From contig CAILYI010000057.1 of the NCBI GenBank assembly GCA_903838415.1, positions 1 through 38,638 of the forward strand: a stretch of DNA of 38,638 bases. The letters are read 5' to 3'. The translations under genes and the position numbers were made by a program. Below, piece after piece: positions 16,890 to 24,344 of this stretch (position 1 is its first letter; each line of letters opens with the position of its first letter). Origin of the DNA: an uncultured Anaerolineae bacterium (GTDB taxonomy: Bacteria; Chloroflexota; Anaerolineae; Anaerolineales; Villigracilaceae). Below the pieces are notes generated by a model, which worked only from the letters and a program-made list of their open reading frames with translations, was not told where the DNA came from and made no database searches.

Positions 16890-17014
16890 TGAGCGGCGTT
16901 TACAGGTTTTCTGGCCCAATACCCTTCCTTATCTGAAGCCAAATCTTGCATCCAATACGAACTATTTTCGATGCTCCAATGCAAACGCACAGCACCTAAT
17001 ACGCATTTCGAGCC
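16890..17014 (-). pseudogene. Frameshifted ISAs1-family transposase remnant
   Basis: Reading the minus strand from 17014, one frame gives GSKCVLGAVRLHWSIENS followed by SYWMQDLAS. This matches the C-terminal ISAs1 transposase signature HWxIENxLHWxLDVxF. The next family motif, RIRKGxGxEN, appears directly afterwards as QIRKGIGPEN but in another frame and is followed by a stop. So two consecutive motifs of the same family sit in order, separated by a frameshift. No N-terminal part, DDE residues or terminal repeats are visible; it is a scar of an old insertion. It lies between the EamA gene and a bidirectional terminator. Confidence 0.72.
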
Positions 17015-17044
17015 AACCTGGCCGCCCGTCAGGAATTTCTAGAC

Positions 17045-17077
17045 AAAAAACCGCTGCCGGGCTGGCAACGGTTTTTT
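17045..17077. terminator. Bidirectional terminator between EamA and folB
   Basis: The arms AAAAAACCG...TGCC and GGCA...CGGTTTTTT form a stem with one mismatch and a five-base loop. It has T-runs on both strands and lies between two convergent transcription units. Confidence 0.85.
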
Positions 17078-17099
17078 GATTAACTGGATAAAACCTACC

Positions 17100-17453
17100 T
17101 CAGGCATTTCCCCGCTCGATCTCGACTCCGACCGAGCCTGTAAACGGAATTGCCTGAGTTTTTTCCACCCGAATGGTCACACGCCGCACTCCTAGCGTTT
17201 CCAGACAGAGACGCGCGATATCTTCAGCCAGAGCTTCCACCGTCAACCGTTTAGACGTTTCGGCATGTGCCTTGACTCGATTCGCCACCTTTTCATAATC
17301 CACGCAATCGACGATGTCATCCGTTTCGGCGGCCTTGCGGATGTCTGTGAACATGGACACGTTGATGACCATTTCTTGTGGGGTGGTGCGTTCATAATCG
17401 TAAATTCCGATGATGCCGGTGACTCGTAAATCCTTGATGAAAATTTTATCCAT
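17100..17453 (-). CDS. folB: Dihydroneopterin aldolase FolB
   Basis: The protein of 117 residues converts 7,8-dihydroneopterin to 6-hydroxymethyl-7,8-dihydropterin and glycolaldehyde in folate synthesis. Family marks are the start MDKIFIKDLRVTGIIGIYDYER, with the Glu/Arg after the first strand, the central VDYEKVANRV stretch, LTVEALAEDIARLCL, and the C-terminal VEKTQAIP with the active-site lysine. The length is normal. Its first eight bases overlap the end of the Lgt-like gene, so the two are co-translated. Other folate genes are not in the window. Confidence 0.94.
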   Translation of the reverse strand: MDKIFIKDLRVTGIIGIYDYERTTPQEMVINVSMFTDIRKAAETDDIVDCVDYEKVANRVKAHAETSKRLTVEALAEDIARLCLETLGVRRVTIRVEKTQAIPFTGSVGVEIERGNA

Positions 17454-18195
17454 TGGGTTTTTCCGTTGTTAATGATGGTGTCTTCCGTTCAAAGCCCCAC
17501 AGCGCCAGCGCGAATATGACCCATGCCAGTACTTGCGCTGAGCGGATTCCGCCACTGATGAGCGCGCTGTCGCCGCGAAAGGCTTCAAGGAATAAGCGCG
17601 CGCCAGCTGTCAGGGCCACGAAAAGCAAAAATAACGAGCCCTTCATCAGCCGCTTGTCTTTTGATATCCAACCAAGAAACATCAACATGATGAGAGCCAG
17701 CCCAAGTTCATAAAACTGTGTCGGATGGCGTCTGACTCCCCACAGGTCGATGCCCCAGGGCAGAGTTGTTTCAGAACCAAAGGCTTCTCCCGAGGCGATG
17801 TGTGCTGCCGCGAATCCGATCATCAGCAGCGCCAGCAGCGGCGTCAGCGCATCGAGCGTGGACCACAAGGCCAATTTGGCGCGCTGACCGTAAACCAGCA
17901 TGGCCAGCAGCGCGGCAGCGAATCCGCTAAAAGGGTCGAACAAACCCGCGTTTGGCGAGATCAGGCTGAGGGGTGATTGAATGAAAGCGCCCGGGAACTG
18001 GATAACGTATCCAAGGCGGGCACCGATCAAGCCCGCGATCAGTCCCGTAAAAGTCAAATTATAGAGTTTATCCGCCGAAACTCCACGCGAGGGAGCAAAT
18101 TTTTCGGCCAGCGAGAGCCCAAACCAGAATGCCAGCAGCAAACTGAATTGCGAAACGGGTAAAGCCAGCGGGCCGATTTGCAAAATAGGCAGCAT
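17446..18195 (-). CDS. Lgt-like membrane protein, probably not a canonical transferase
   Basis: The 249-residue, seven-helix-type protein is clearly homologous to prolipoprotein diacylglyceryl transferase: it keeps GARLGYVI (58-65), the hallmark HPTQFYE (157-163) and LEAFR near the C-terminus. Residues essential in E. coli Lgt appear changed by hand alignment. H103 of FHGG becomes S90 in FSGF. In the segment GRLGNFINGE, the query reads AAAHIASGE, so R143 becomes Ala and N146 becomes His. It may therefore bind lipid or have another role. It starts inside the stop of the TlpA-like gene (TGATG) and overlaps folB, so the three genes form a tight operon. Confidence 0.85.
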   Translation of the reverse strand: MLPILQIGPLALPVSQFSLLLAFWFGLSLAEKFAPSRGVSADKLYNLTFTGLIAGLIGARLGYVIQFPGAFIQSPLSLISPNAGLFDPFSGFAAALLAMLVYGQRAKLALWSTLDALTPLLALLMIGFAAAHIASGEAFGSETTLPWGIDLWGVRRHPTQFYELGLALIMLMFLGWISKDKRLMKGSLFLLFVALTAGARLFLEAFRGDSALISGGIRSAQVLAWVIFALALWGFERKTPSLTTEKPNG

Positions 18196-18755
18196 CAGGG
18201 CAGCTCCTTGAGCAGTTTTTCCACGCGGCTGATCAACAGCGCTTCGGCCATCGGTCCGCCCACAACCACCTCGCTGATGACGCCGTCCGCGCCGATGAAA
18301 AAGGAAGTGGGCAGCGATTGGACACGGTACAACCGGGTGGCTGTGCCGGTTTCATCGAGCAAAACGGGAAAACTGAGGGCATTTTCGGCGACGAAAGCCT
18401 GCGCGTTGGCGCGAGTATCCTGAACGGTCGAATCAATCGCCAAAACGACAAACCCCTTGTCTTTATTGGCTTGATAAACACGCTCAATGGCGGGCATTTC
18501 GGCGCGGCAAGGTGGGCACCACGCAGCCCAGATATTGACCAAAACTACCTTTCCGCGCAAGCTTGAAAGCGTGATTGATTGCCCGTCGAGCGTTTTTAGC
18601 GTAAAATCAGGCGCCAGAAACCCAGCTTGCGGTGCAGGGATTTTGCCCTGTGTGGTCGCGCCAACTGGGGCCGTGGAGAGCCAGATCCAGCCCAAACCGA
18701 GAATTAATAAAAATCCGTAAAAAAGACGCCTGATATTCGGTTGCATAAAATTCAT
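18195..18755 (-). CDS. Membrane-anchored TlpA/ResA-like thioredoxin
   Basis: The protein has 186 residues from the ATG at 18755, chosen because GAGG stands four bases ahead of it; the frame extends 17 residues further without a ribosome site. An uncleaved membrane helix (about 11-28) precedes an extracytoplasmic AhpC/TSA-thioredoxin domain. The active site is WAAWCPPCRAE with C80 and C83, and the cis-proline loop is SLPTSFF (P149). TlpA-like proteins reduce disulfides outside the membrane, for example in cytochrome c maturation. No cytochrome gene is near. It is the first gene of the operon with the Lgt-like protein and FolB, and is divergent from the DUF429 gene. Confidence 0.92.
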   Translation of the reverse strand: MNFMQPNIRRLFYGFLLILGLGWIWLSTAPVGATTQGKIPAPQAGFLAPDFTLKTLDGQSITLSSLRGKVVLVNIWAAWCPPCRAEMPAIERVYQANKDKGFVVLAIDSTVQDTRANAQAFVAENALSFPVLLDETGTATRLYRVQSLPTSFFIGADGVISEVVVGGPMAEALLISRVEKLLKELP

Positions 18756-18830
18756 TTTGCCTCTATATTTATAGGGTAGCTTAATCTCGGAACCGAAACT
18801 TCGCAATTCTACCTGATTAGATGCAAACCC

Positions 18831-19598
18831 ATGCCAATTGACGCAACCCTTTTCATTGGAATAGATCCATCTGGCGGGCGCAAGCCCTTCACGTATGCCG
18901 CGCTCGATCAGAACGGCAAACTTGTCGCGCTTGAAGCTGGCGAGATGGAAGATGTCCTGACTTTTCTGAGTGGCGTACCGCGCGCGATTGTCGCCGTGAA
19001 TTCTGCACCTCGTCCCAGCAAAGGGTTAGTGCATCAGGATAATGCGCGTCAGAGCCTGTCGCCGGTACGCAGCATTGGTCGCAACCTTGAGATGCGCCTG
19101 TCGGAACATCTGCTGCGCGAACGCGGCATTAACGTCTCGCTGACACCGCCCAAGAAGGAATTATGCGCCAATTGGATCCAAACGGGATTTGTTTTTTACC
19201 GCCGCATCGAGGCACTCGGTTTTCAGCCTTTTCCCACGCCGAATACCACTCTCCAGTGGATTGAAACCCACCCGCATGCCTGTTTCTGCGTGCTGTTGGG
19301 ACAAAATCCATTCTCGCGGACTGCGCTCGAAGGCCGGTTGCAAAGACAACTGGTACTCTACGAACAAGGCTTGGAAATCAACGATCCGATGGACTTTTTC
19401 GAAGAATTTACCCGCCACAAGTTTTTGCGGGGCATTCTTCCGCTTGATAAAATTTACAGCCACGAAGAACTGGATGCCATCGCTGCTGCCCATACCGCTT
19501 TTGTGGCGGGTCGCCATCCCGAGCGGACTCTCAAGGTGGGCGATCCGCAAGAGGGGCAGATTACCTTACCAGTCACTGAGTTGAAAGAAAAATATTAG
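18831..19598 (+). CDS. DUF429 protein, predicted RNase H-fold
   Basis: The 255-residue protein begins with a strand and the motif FIGIDPSGG (residues 8-16), an acidic residue at the end of beta-1 as in RNase H-like folds. A conserved-looking middle follows (SLSPVRSIGRNLEMRLSEHLL, ETHPHACFCVLLGQNPF), and the C-terminal DAIAAAHTAFVAG helix carries another acidic residue. This pattern fits DUF429, a family of predicted nucleases of unknown substrate. It is a single gene, read away from the TlpA-like operon and convergent with the arsenic operon. Confidence 0.72.
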   Translation: MPIDATLFIGIDPSGGRKPFTYAALDQNGKLVALEAGEMEDVLTFLSGVPRAIVAVNSAPRPSKGLVHQDNARQSLSPVRSIGRNLEMRLSEHLLRERGINVSLTPPKKELCANWIQTGFVFYRRIEALGFQPFPTPNTTLQWIETHPHACFCVLLGQNPFSRTALEGRLQRQLVLYEQGLEINDPMDFFEEFTRHKFLRGILPLDKIYSHEELDAIAAAHTAFVAGRHPERTLKVGDPQEGQITLPVTELKEKY

Positions 19599-19655
19599 CG
19601 AAAAATCGCAACATTTCGTTCATAGTTGCTCTGGAAACGGCAAGCCTTGGGGAAA

Positions 19656-19694
19656 TTTCTGAACGCTCGCTATTGGCGAAAGCGTTCACAGAAA
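19656..19694. terminator. Hairpin between DUF429 gene and arsenic operon
   Basis: An interrupted palindrome (TTTCTGAACGCTCGC, loop, GCG-AGCGTTCA-AGAAA with two 2-base bulges) sits between two convergent units, 57 bases after DUF429 and 65 bases beyond the last arsenic-operon gene. It lacks a long T-run, so termination is only likely. Confidence 0.4.
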
Positions 19695-19759
19695 TCATGG
19701 GTAAAAAATGTTGTGTGGAAAATTTGATAGCATTCGGGCGATTGTTGTAAATTCTAAAA

Positions 19760-19936
19760 CTAGTCCCCCGAACCTTTTTCAAGGTGTCCGCGCAAAGCTT
19801 TTTGGCTGGAGGCCTGGATCTGCTTCCAGATGATTTCCTTCAAAAAGAGCAGCGCTGCTTTTTCATCCTGATCCACTAAAATCATTTTTAGCTCGTTTTG
19901 TTGTTGTTCATCCAGAACGACGTTTACTTTTTGCAT
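19760..19936 (-). CDS. 58-residue protein, possible ribbon-helix-helix type
   Basis: This short gene begins at an ATG preceded by GGAGG four bases away and ends in TAG. The product starts with an extended, strand-like segment (MQKVNVVLDE), then helix-like QQQNELKMILVDQD and EKAALLFLKEIIWKQI, and ends with a basic tail. A strand plus two helices is the layout of ribbon-helix-helix proteins, but no family was recognised. It is 35 bases after the ArsP-like permease gene and co-oriented, so it is probably the last gene of the arsenic operon. It could be an auxiliary regulator or a small partner of the permease. Confidence 0.7.
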   Translation of the reverse strand: MQKVNVVLDEQQQNELKMILVDQDEKAALLFLKEIIWKQIQASSQKALRGHLEKGSGD

Positions 19937-19971
19937 GTTGCCTCCTTGCCCCAGACAGTCAAGCGTTTCCT

Positions 19972-21036
19972 CTAAAAAACAAGATTGAATAGATAGCCGG
20001 TAATAATGATGGCAAACGCCACCACGCCCACAAAAACGGCGATTAATTGTGGTTTGAGCACACGACGCAGGATGACCAACTCCGGCAGACTCAGCCCAAC
20101 CACTGCCATCATAAAAGCCAGCACAGTGCCGAGCGCGGCGCCTTTTTCCATCAACGCATGCACAACGGGGATAATGCCAGCCGCATTCGAATAGAGCGGC
20201 ACGCCCAACAACACCGCCGCCGGGACACTCCACCAGGCTTGCTTGCCCAAAATTCCGGCCAGGGCGCTTTCTGGAACGTAACCATGAATGCCCGCACCTA
20301 TGGCAATCCCAACCACCACATACAGCCAGACCTTGCCGACGATTTCCTTTGTGCTGGCCCAGGCAATTTCAAAACGATTGCTCCAGGTCGGCTGTTCGGG
20401 CAGATTGGCGCCCTTGCCAACCTTAATTTGCCAGACGAAATCTTCCACATAGCGTTCCAATTTCAGTCGGCCAATGATGATTCCTGCGACAATGGCGATC
20501 GACAAACCGGAAAGCAGGTAAAAGCCCGCCACCTTCCAACCAAACATGCCAAACAACATGACCAGCGCCACTTCATTGACCACCGGCGCAGAAATCAGGA
20601 AGGAGAAGGTCACTCCCAGCGGAATGCCCGACTCAACGAAACCGATAAAAAGCGGGACTGCCGAGCACGAGCAAAAGGGCGTAATAATGCCCAGGGCCGC
20701 CGCCAGTACATTGCCCACGCCTTCGCGTTTGCCACCCAACCAGGCGCGGGTCTGCTCAGCGCTGAAAAATGAGCGCAGCATGGTGATCAGAAAAATCATG
20801 CCGCCCAGCAACAGGATGATTTTGGGAACATCATAGAAAAAGAAAGCCAGCGATTGGCCCAGGTGTGAATCCAGCGGCAGGGCCAACAGATCGAAGGCAA
20901 TCCAGTTTGCAAAGGGTTGGATGACGTTATACAGCGCGAACCAGATTACAGCGGCCAGTAAGACCACTCCCCAAGCACGCCAATTTGAACCGGCTGATGG
21001 TTTTTTTGCCTGTTGTTGGGTTAAAAGAGTTTGCAC
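19972..21036 (-). CDS. ArsP/UPF0718-family permease
   Basis: The 354-residue membrane protein has about eight to ten helices in two related halves. The first half carries the family motif TPFCSCSAVPLFIGF (C122, C124), followed by SFLISAPVVNEVALV; the second half has a matching glycine/proline-rich motif (GVPLYSNAAGIIPVV). ArsP proteins of this family export trivalent organoarsenicals such as methylarsenite; other members are of unknown substrate. The start is a GTG at 21036 with GAGGA about ten bases upstream. It is separated from acr3 by 179 bases holding an inverted repeat, so it may have its own control. Confidence 0.88.
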   Translation of the reverse strand: MQTLLTQQQAKKPSAGSNWRAWGVVLLAAVIWFALYNVIQPFANWIAFDLLALPLDSHLGQSLAFFFYDVPKIILLLGGMIFLITMLRSFFSAEQTRAWLGGKREGVGNVLAAALGIITPFCSCSAVPLFIGFVESGIPLGVTFSFLISAPVVNEVALVMLFGMFGWKVAGFYLLSGLSIAIVAGIIIGRLKLERYVEDFVWQIKVGKGANLPEQPTWSNRFEIAWASTKEIVGKVWLYVVVGIAIGAGIHGYVPESALAGILGKQAWWSVPAAVLLGVPLYSNAAGIIPVVHALMEKGAALGTVLAFMMAVVGLSLPELVILRRVLKPQLIAVFVGVVAFAIIITGYLFNLVF

Positions 21037-21052
21037 GATGAAATTTCCTCGT

Positions 21053-21178
21053 TTTTACTACCGGACAAACTAATTTTCCACCACAACATCAGCAATTAAA
21101 CACTACGGGAAAACCCGCAGACTCTTCCCTATGAGTTGTTTTGCATTTGATGTATGGTTTGTTTATCCGGCAGTAAAA
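21053..21178. repeat. Imperfect 18-base inverted repeat between acr3 and the permease gene
   Basis: The arms at 21053-21070 (TTTTACTACCGGACAAAC) and 21161-21178 (complement TTTTACTGCCGGATAAAC) match at 16 of 18 positions and enclose about 90 AT-rich bases. The 126-base unit resembles a miniature inverted-repeat element, or else two copies of an operator in opposite orientation that control the permease gene. No target duplication is obvious. Confidence 0.55.
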
Positions 21179-21215
21179 TTCTTATTCAGAAAGGCGAAAG
21201 TGGCTTCGCAAAAGG

Positions 21216-22322
21216 TCAAGAACGATTAGTTGGGATGGGAGCGGATGAAGGCACCCCGCCAAACAGGCGCTTCTGCAGGAAGAAAGCCACATTGACCAGG
21301 CCGATCATGACTGGCACCTCGATTAACGGCCCGATGACGGCCGCAAAAGCCGCTCCGCTGTTGATGCCAAATACACCCACCGCCACGGCGATGGCCAGTT
21401 CAAAGTTGTTGCTGGCGGCCGTGAAAGCCAGGGTGGTGGTTTTGGAATAATCCGCGCCGATCGATTTGCCCATGAAAAAGCTGACCAGGAACATGATCAC
21501 GAAGTAGAACAAGAGCGGGATGGCGATGCGTACCACATCAAAGGGCAGCTGCACGATGATATCGCCCTTGAGCGAGAACATGACCACGATCGTGAAGAGC
21601 AAGGCGATCAGGGTTAACGGGCTGATTTTGGGCACAAAGGTCTTGTAATACCATTCCTTGCCCTTGGTACGGATCAGCACGAAATTGGTGATGAAACCGG
21701 TGATAAAGGGGATGCCCAAGTAGATGAAGACGCTCTTGGCGATCTCACCGATGGTAATGGGTACCAGCTTGCCGCTCATCCCAAACATGGGCGGCAGGAC
21801 GGTGATGAAAACCCAGGCATACACACTGTAGAACAGCACCTGGAAGATGCTGTTGAAAGCCACCAGCCCGGCGGCGTATTCACTGTCGCCTTTGGCCAAT
21901 TCATTCCAGACGATCACCATCGCGATGCAGCGCGCCAGCCCGATCAGGATCAGGCCGGTGAAATATTCCGGGTAGCCACGCAGGAAGATCAGCGCCAGCG
22001 CGAACATCAGGATTGGACCAATGATCCAGTTCTGGACCAGAGACAGGCTCAGGACTTTCCAGTTGCGGAAGACATCGCCCAGTTCGTCGTAGTGAACTTT
22101 GGCCAGCGGCGGGAACATCATCAGGATCAGGCCGATCGCGATCGGGATGTTGGTGGTGCCAACTGAAACAGCTGTGTTGAAGCTGGAGACACCGCCAGGA
22201 AAGAGGAAGCCAATCCCAACGCCGATGGCCATGGCCGCGAAGATCCACAGCGTCAGGTAGCGATCGAGAAACGTGAGTTTTTTGGTGACGGGTTGAGGGG
22301 CAACGGCAACTGCACTATTCAT
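21216..22322 (-). CDS. acr3: Arsenite efflux transporter Acr3
   Basis: Acr3, 368 residues with ten predicted helices, extrudes As(III) across the cytoplasmic membrane using the proton gradient. Family marks are the conserved cysteine C132 in [21 protein letters not shown], the preceding [12 protein letters not shown] helix, and the glutamate in [15 protein letters not shown]. It has a ribosome site GGAG nine bases ahead of the ATG. It lies 37 bases after the small thioredoxin gene in the operon started by arsR. Confidence 0.96.
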   Translation of the reverse strand: MNSAVAVAPQPVTKKLTFLDRYLTLWIFAAMAIGVGIGFLFPGGVSSFNTAVSVGTTNIPIAIGLILMMFPPLAKVHYDELGDVFRNWKVLSLSLVQNWIIGPILMFALALIFLRGYPEYFTGLILIGLARCIAMVIVWNELAKGDSEYAAGLVAFNSIFQVLFYSVYAWVFITVLPPMFGMSGKLVPITIGEIAKSVFIYLGIPFITGFITNFVLIRTKGKEWYYKTFVPKISPLTLIALLFTIVVMFSLKGDIIVQLPFDVVRIAIPLLFYFVIMFLVSFFMGKSIGADYSKTTTLAFTAASNNFELAIAVAVGVFGINSGAAFAAVIGPLIEVPVMIGLVNVAFFLQKRLFGGVPSSAPIPTNRS

Positions 22323-22359
22323 ATGAAAGTCTCCAATCTGGGAAGGTAGAAAGAAGGAA

Positions 22360-22611
22360 TTACGCTACTTCTAGCGCGGTGGTCAACCAGGTGGTCACTT
22401 CGGCCAGGGTGGGAATGCGGCCAGCGGAGACTACCTTTTCGTTGATCACCAGCCCCGGCGTAGACTCCACGTTATAGGCCATAATGGCGGGATATTCAGT
22501 CACTTTAATGATTTCGGCATCCAAGCCCATCTGGTCGACAGCTTGATGCGCGATGGCTTCCAATTTTTTGCAGTTGGCACAGCCTGAACCAAGAACTTTA
22601 ACACTGAGCAT
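22360..22611 (-). CDS. Small redox-active thioredoxin-like protein
   Basis: The 83-residue protein has a minimal thioredoxin fold with the active site [11 protein letters not shown] (C11, C14) and the cis-proline segment ESTPGLVIN. It resembles the small archaeal-type 'redox-active disulfide protein 2' family that often sits beside UPF0718/ArsP permeases. It probably supplies electrons for arsenic chemistry or keeps a partner reduced. The start is the ATG at 22611, with AAGGAG eight bases ahead; longer readings of the frame run into the radical SAM gene. It lies 23 bases after that gene. Confidence 0.9.
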   Translation of the reverse strand: MLSVKVLGSGCANCKKLEAIAHQAVDQMGLDAEIIKVTEYPAIMAYNVESTPGLVINEKVVSAGRIPTLAEVTTWLTTALEVA

Positions 22612-22634
22612 ATGAATTTCTCCTTGAAAAAGAT

Positions 22635-23903
22635 TTACGGACACTGGATGACACCCTGGGCCCACAGGCAAACGCCACAGACCGGGGACGGGTTTGAAAA
22701 ACAATCTTCCTGATTGCCCTCTGCCAGCTCGCAGCCGCCACAGAAGGTACAGGGGGCAAAACCGAAATTGTGCAGGCGCTCGCGATAAGCCAGATATTCA
22801 GGATCAAGCCACAAATCGAGCAGCGATCGCTCGGCAATATTCCCAATAACGTGGCGCTGATTGGTGAGCTGCTTCTCTTTTAGAAAACTGGTATGAGTAT
22901 GCATCAAGGCCCAGCATGGCGCGGCATAACCATCCCAGGCAATCGACATGGTGCCACCTTCCACAAAATTGCAGACATCACTGGCGCCGCCCCAATTTTG
23001 CCCCGCCAGATTGATATTGCAGCCGCTCGTAAAAGCCGCGAAAAGCGCATCCCTGGTGATTTCGTTGATATCCATCTTGGGCAGGCTCAGACGCGGGACG
23101 TTTTTCGAGCCGTCCAAATAGGCTGAATCCATCAACGTATGCATGTACAGACGCTCATCCAGCATATCGGAGCTGGCAGGTTGCACATTACTGACTGAAA
23201 AATGCTTGGCGCGGAAGGAGCGTCCCAGCTTGATGACTTTGGGCAGCTGGTCAATGTTGCGCTTCATCGCCACAAAAGCCACGCCGATTTCAGGTTTGGG
23301 GAAATGCCCGGCTTTGCGCATTTTATCGAAGCGGCGCAGGTTTTGGAGTACATGCGGCAGTTCCGCACCCAGGCGCACATCCGCATAACTTTCCGGCGTG
23401 GCGCCATCGATGGAGACCCACAGCATATCCAGCCCGGCATCGATCAGCTGGCGGCTGCGTGTTTCATCCAGCAGGGTGGCGTTGGTAATCATCTCCACTT
23501 TTGACACGCCCAACTGCTTGAGGCGCGCAATCCATTCGATGGTGCGGTTGTGTACCAACGGCTCACCGATCCCGCCGAAATATACACTCGGAAGTGGATC
23601 AAGCGTTTTCAGGCTCTCAAAGATCTGCTCAAAGGAAACATCGCTCATGCGACCGTTGGGTTCGTTCCAACCGTTGCGAAAGCAGGTAATGCAGTCCAGG
23701 TTGCAGGATACGGTGGGCTCGATATAGATTTTGGTAAGCTGGGTGATGGGCCGGTGCATCCGCACAAAATTCGTGCCTTCATCCAGGCGCACCTTTGCGC
23801 CGGGGTTGAGCCCATAGCGCATGGCTACATCGCGCGGGATGACTAGGTCGCCTTGTTCATTCACCTGTGCCCAGGCAGTGGTCGGTTTTGTAGAGACAGT
23901 CAT
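22635..23903 (-). CDS. AbrB-radical SAM-SPASM protein in the arsenic operon
   Basis: The product has 422 residues. Residues 10-50 form an AbrB/SpoVT-like domain (NEQGDLVIPRDVAMRYGLNP). The radical SAM core follows, with cluster cysteines C67, C71 and C74 in CNLDCITC and the SAM-binding GGIGEP (110-115). The C-terminal 110 residues are a cysteine-rich SPASM-like region (C295, C311, C330, C385, C388, C391, C401, C409, C412, C421), enough for auxiliary iron-sulfur clusters. The AbrB plus SPASM layout and the motif YIEPT-x-x-CNLDCxTC recall the maturases found beside tungsten aldehyde oxidoreductases (recalled, not searched). No such oxidoreductase is in the window. The start overlaps the arsR stop (ATGA), so the two are tightly coupled. 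Confidence 0.88.
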   Translation of the reverse strand: MTVSTKPTTAWAQVNEQGDLVIPRDVAMRYGLNPGAKVRLDEGTNFVRMHRPITQLTKIYIEPTVSCNLDCITCFRNGWNEPNGRMSDVSFEQIFESLKTLDPLPSVYFGGIGEPLVHNRTIEWIARLKQLGVSKVEMITNATLLDETRSRQLIDAGLDMLWVSIDGATPESYADVRLGAELPHVLQNLRRFDKMRKAGHFPKPEIGVAFVAMKRNIDQLPKVIKLGRSFRAKHFSVSNVQPASSDMLDERLYMHTLMDSAYLDGSKNVPRLSLPKMDINEITRDALFAAFTSGCNINLAGQNWGGASDVCNFVEGGTMSIAWDGYAAPCWALMHTHTSFLKEKQLTNQRHVIGNIAERSLLDLWLDPEYLAYRERLHNFGFAPCTFCGGCELAEGNQEDCFSNPSPVCGVCLWAQGVIQCP

Positions 23904-24277
23904 GAATTTCGTTCCTGTGTTTCAACAATGAGAGTATCAATGGAATCAACGGACAGCGCACATTGCGCCTGTGGGCTGACAGGTTCAATCACAGGCAGGC
24001 TAACCCCGATAATTTTTGCCGCCTGGTGGAGTAATGGCATGATTTCAGGTTTAAGCAGACGATAAAAAACAAATTTTCCTTCACGGCGCGATTCGATCAA
24101 CCCTGCCTGGCGCATTGCCATCAGGTGCTGAGAGATGTATGCCTGCCGGTAACCCAACTGAGCCTCGAGATAGCAGACACAGGATTCCCCGGCTCCAATG
24201 ATTAGTAAAATTTCCAGCCGGGCTGGGGCAGAGACGGCTTGGAACAGTTCGGAAATTGATTCGAGCGAGTTAGGCAT
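23900..24277 (-). CDS. arsR: ArsR-family arsenic-responsive repressor
   Basis: The protein has 125 residues from the ATG at 24277, chosen because GAGGA stands eight to nine bases upstream; two earlier starts are too close to it. The winged-helix domain covers about 8-90. The metal-sensing motif reads ESCVCYLE, matching the ELCVCDL box whose cysteines bind As(III) or Sb(III). The recognition helix is in GYRQAYISQHLMAMRQAGLI. The extra C-terminal 35 residues contain another cysteine (QAQCALS) that could be a third ligand. It is the first gene of the arsenic operon and would release the upstream palindromic operator when arsenite binds. Confidence 0.93.
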   Translation of the reverse strand: MPNSLESISELFQAVSAPARLEILLIIGAGESCVCYLEAQLGYRQAYISQHLMAMRQAGLIESRREGKFVFYRLLKPEIMPLLHQAAKIIGVSLPVIEPVSPQAQCALSVDSIDTLIVETQERNS

Positions 24278-24301
24278 TCTCATATTCCTCAATATAAATA
24301 C

Positions 24302-24344
24302 AGTATAGCAACTTATTCAAAAAAACGAATATGACTTGTGTCAT
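24302..24344 (-). promoter_or_regulatory. arsR promoter with two palindromic operators
   Basis: On the minus strand TATACT (24307-24302) is a good -10 about 25 bases before the arsR start. Overlapping the -35 position is the palindrome TATTC/GAATA (24314-24318 and 24327-24331, 8-base spacer). Just upstream is a second perfect palindrome, ATGAC-TTGT-GTCAT (24331-24344). The two share a base and together look like a repressor-binding region for autoregulation. Confidence 0.6.

Noticed and set aside
16795..17079. Plus-strand open frame of 94 codons after the EamA gene
   Set aside because: The minus strand of the same stretch carries two ordered ISAs1 transposase motifs, which explains the open frame better; the frame also runs into the terminator hairpin.
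21053..21178. Complete insertion sequence
   Set aside because: The inverted arms enclose only about 90 bases with no transposase frame.
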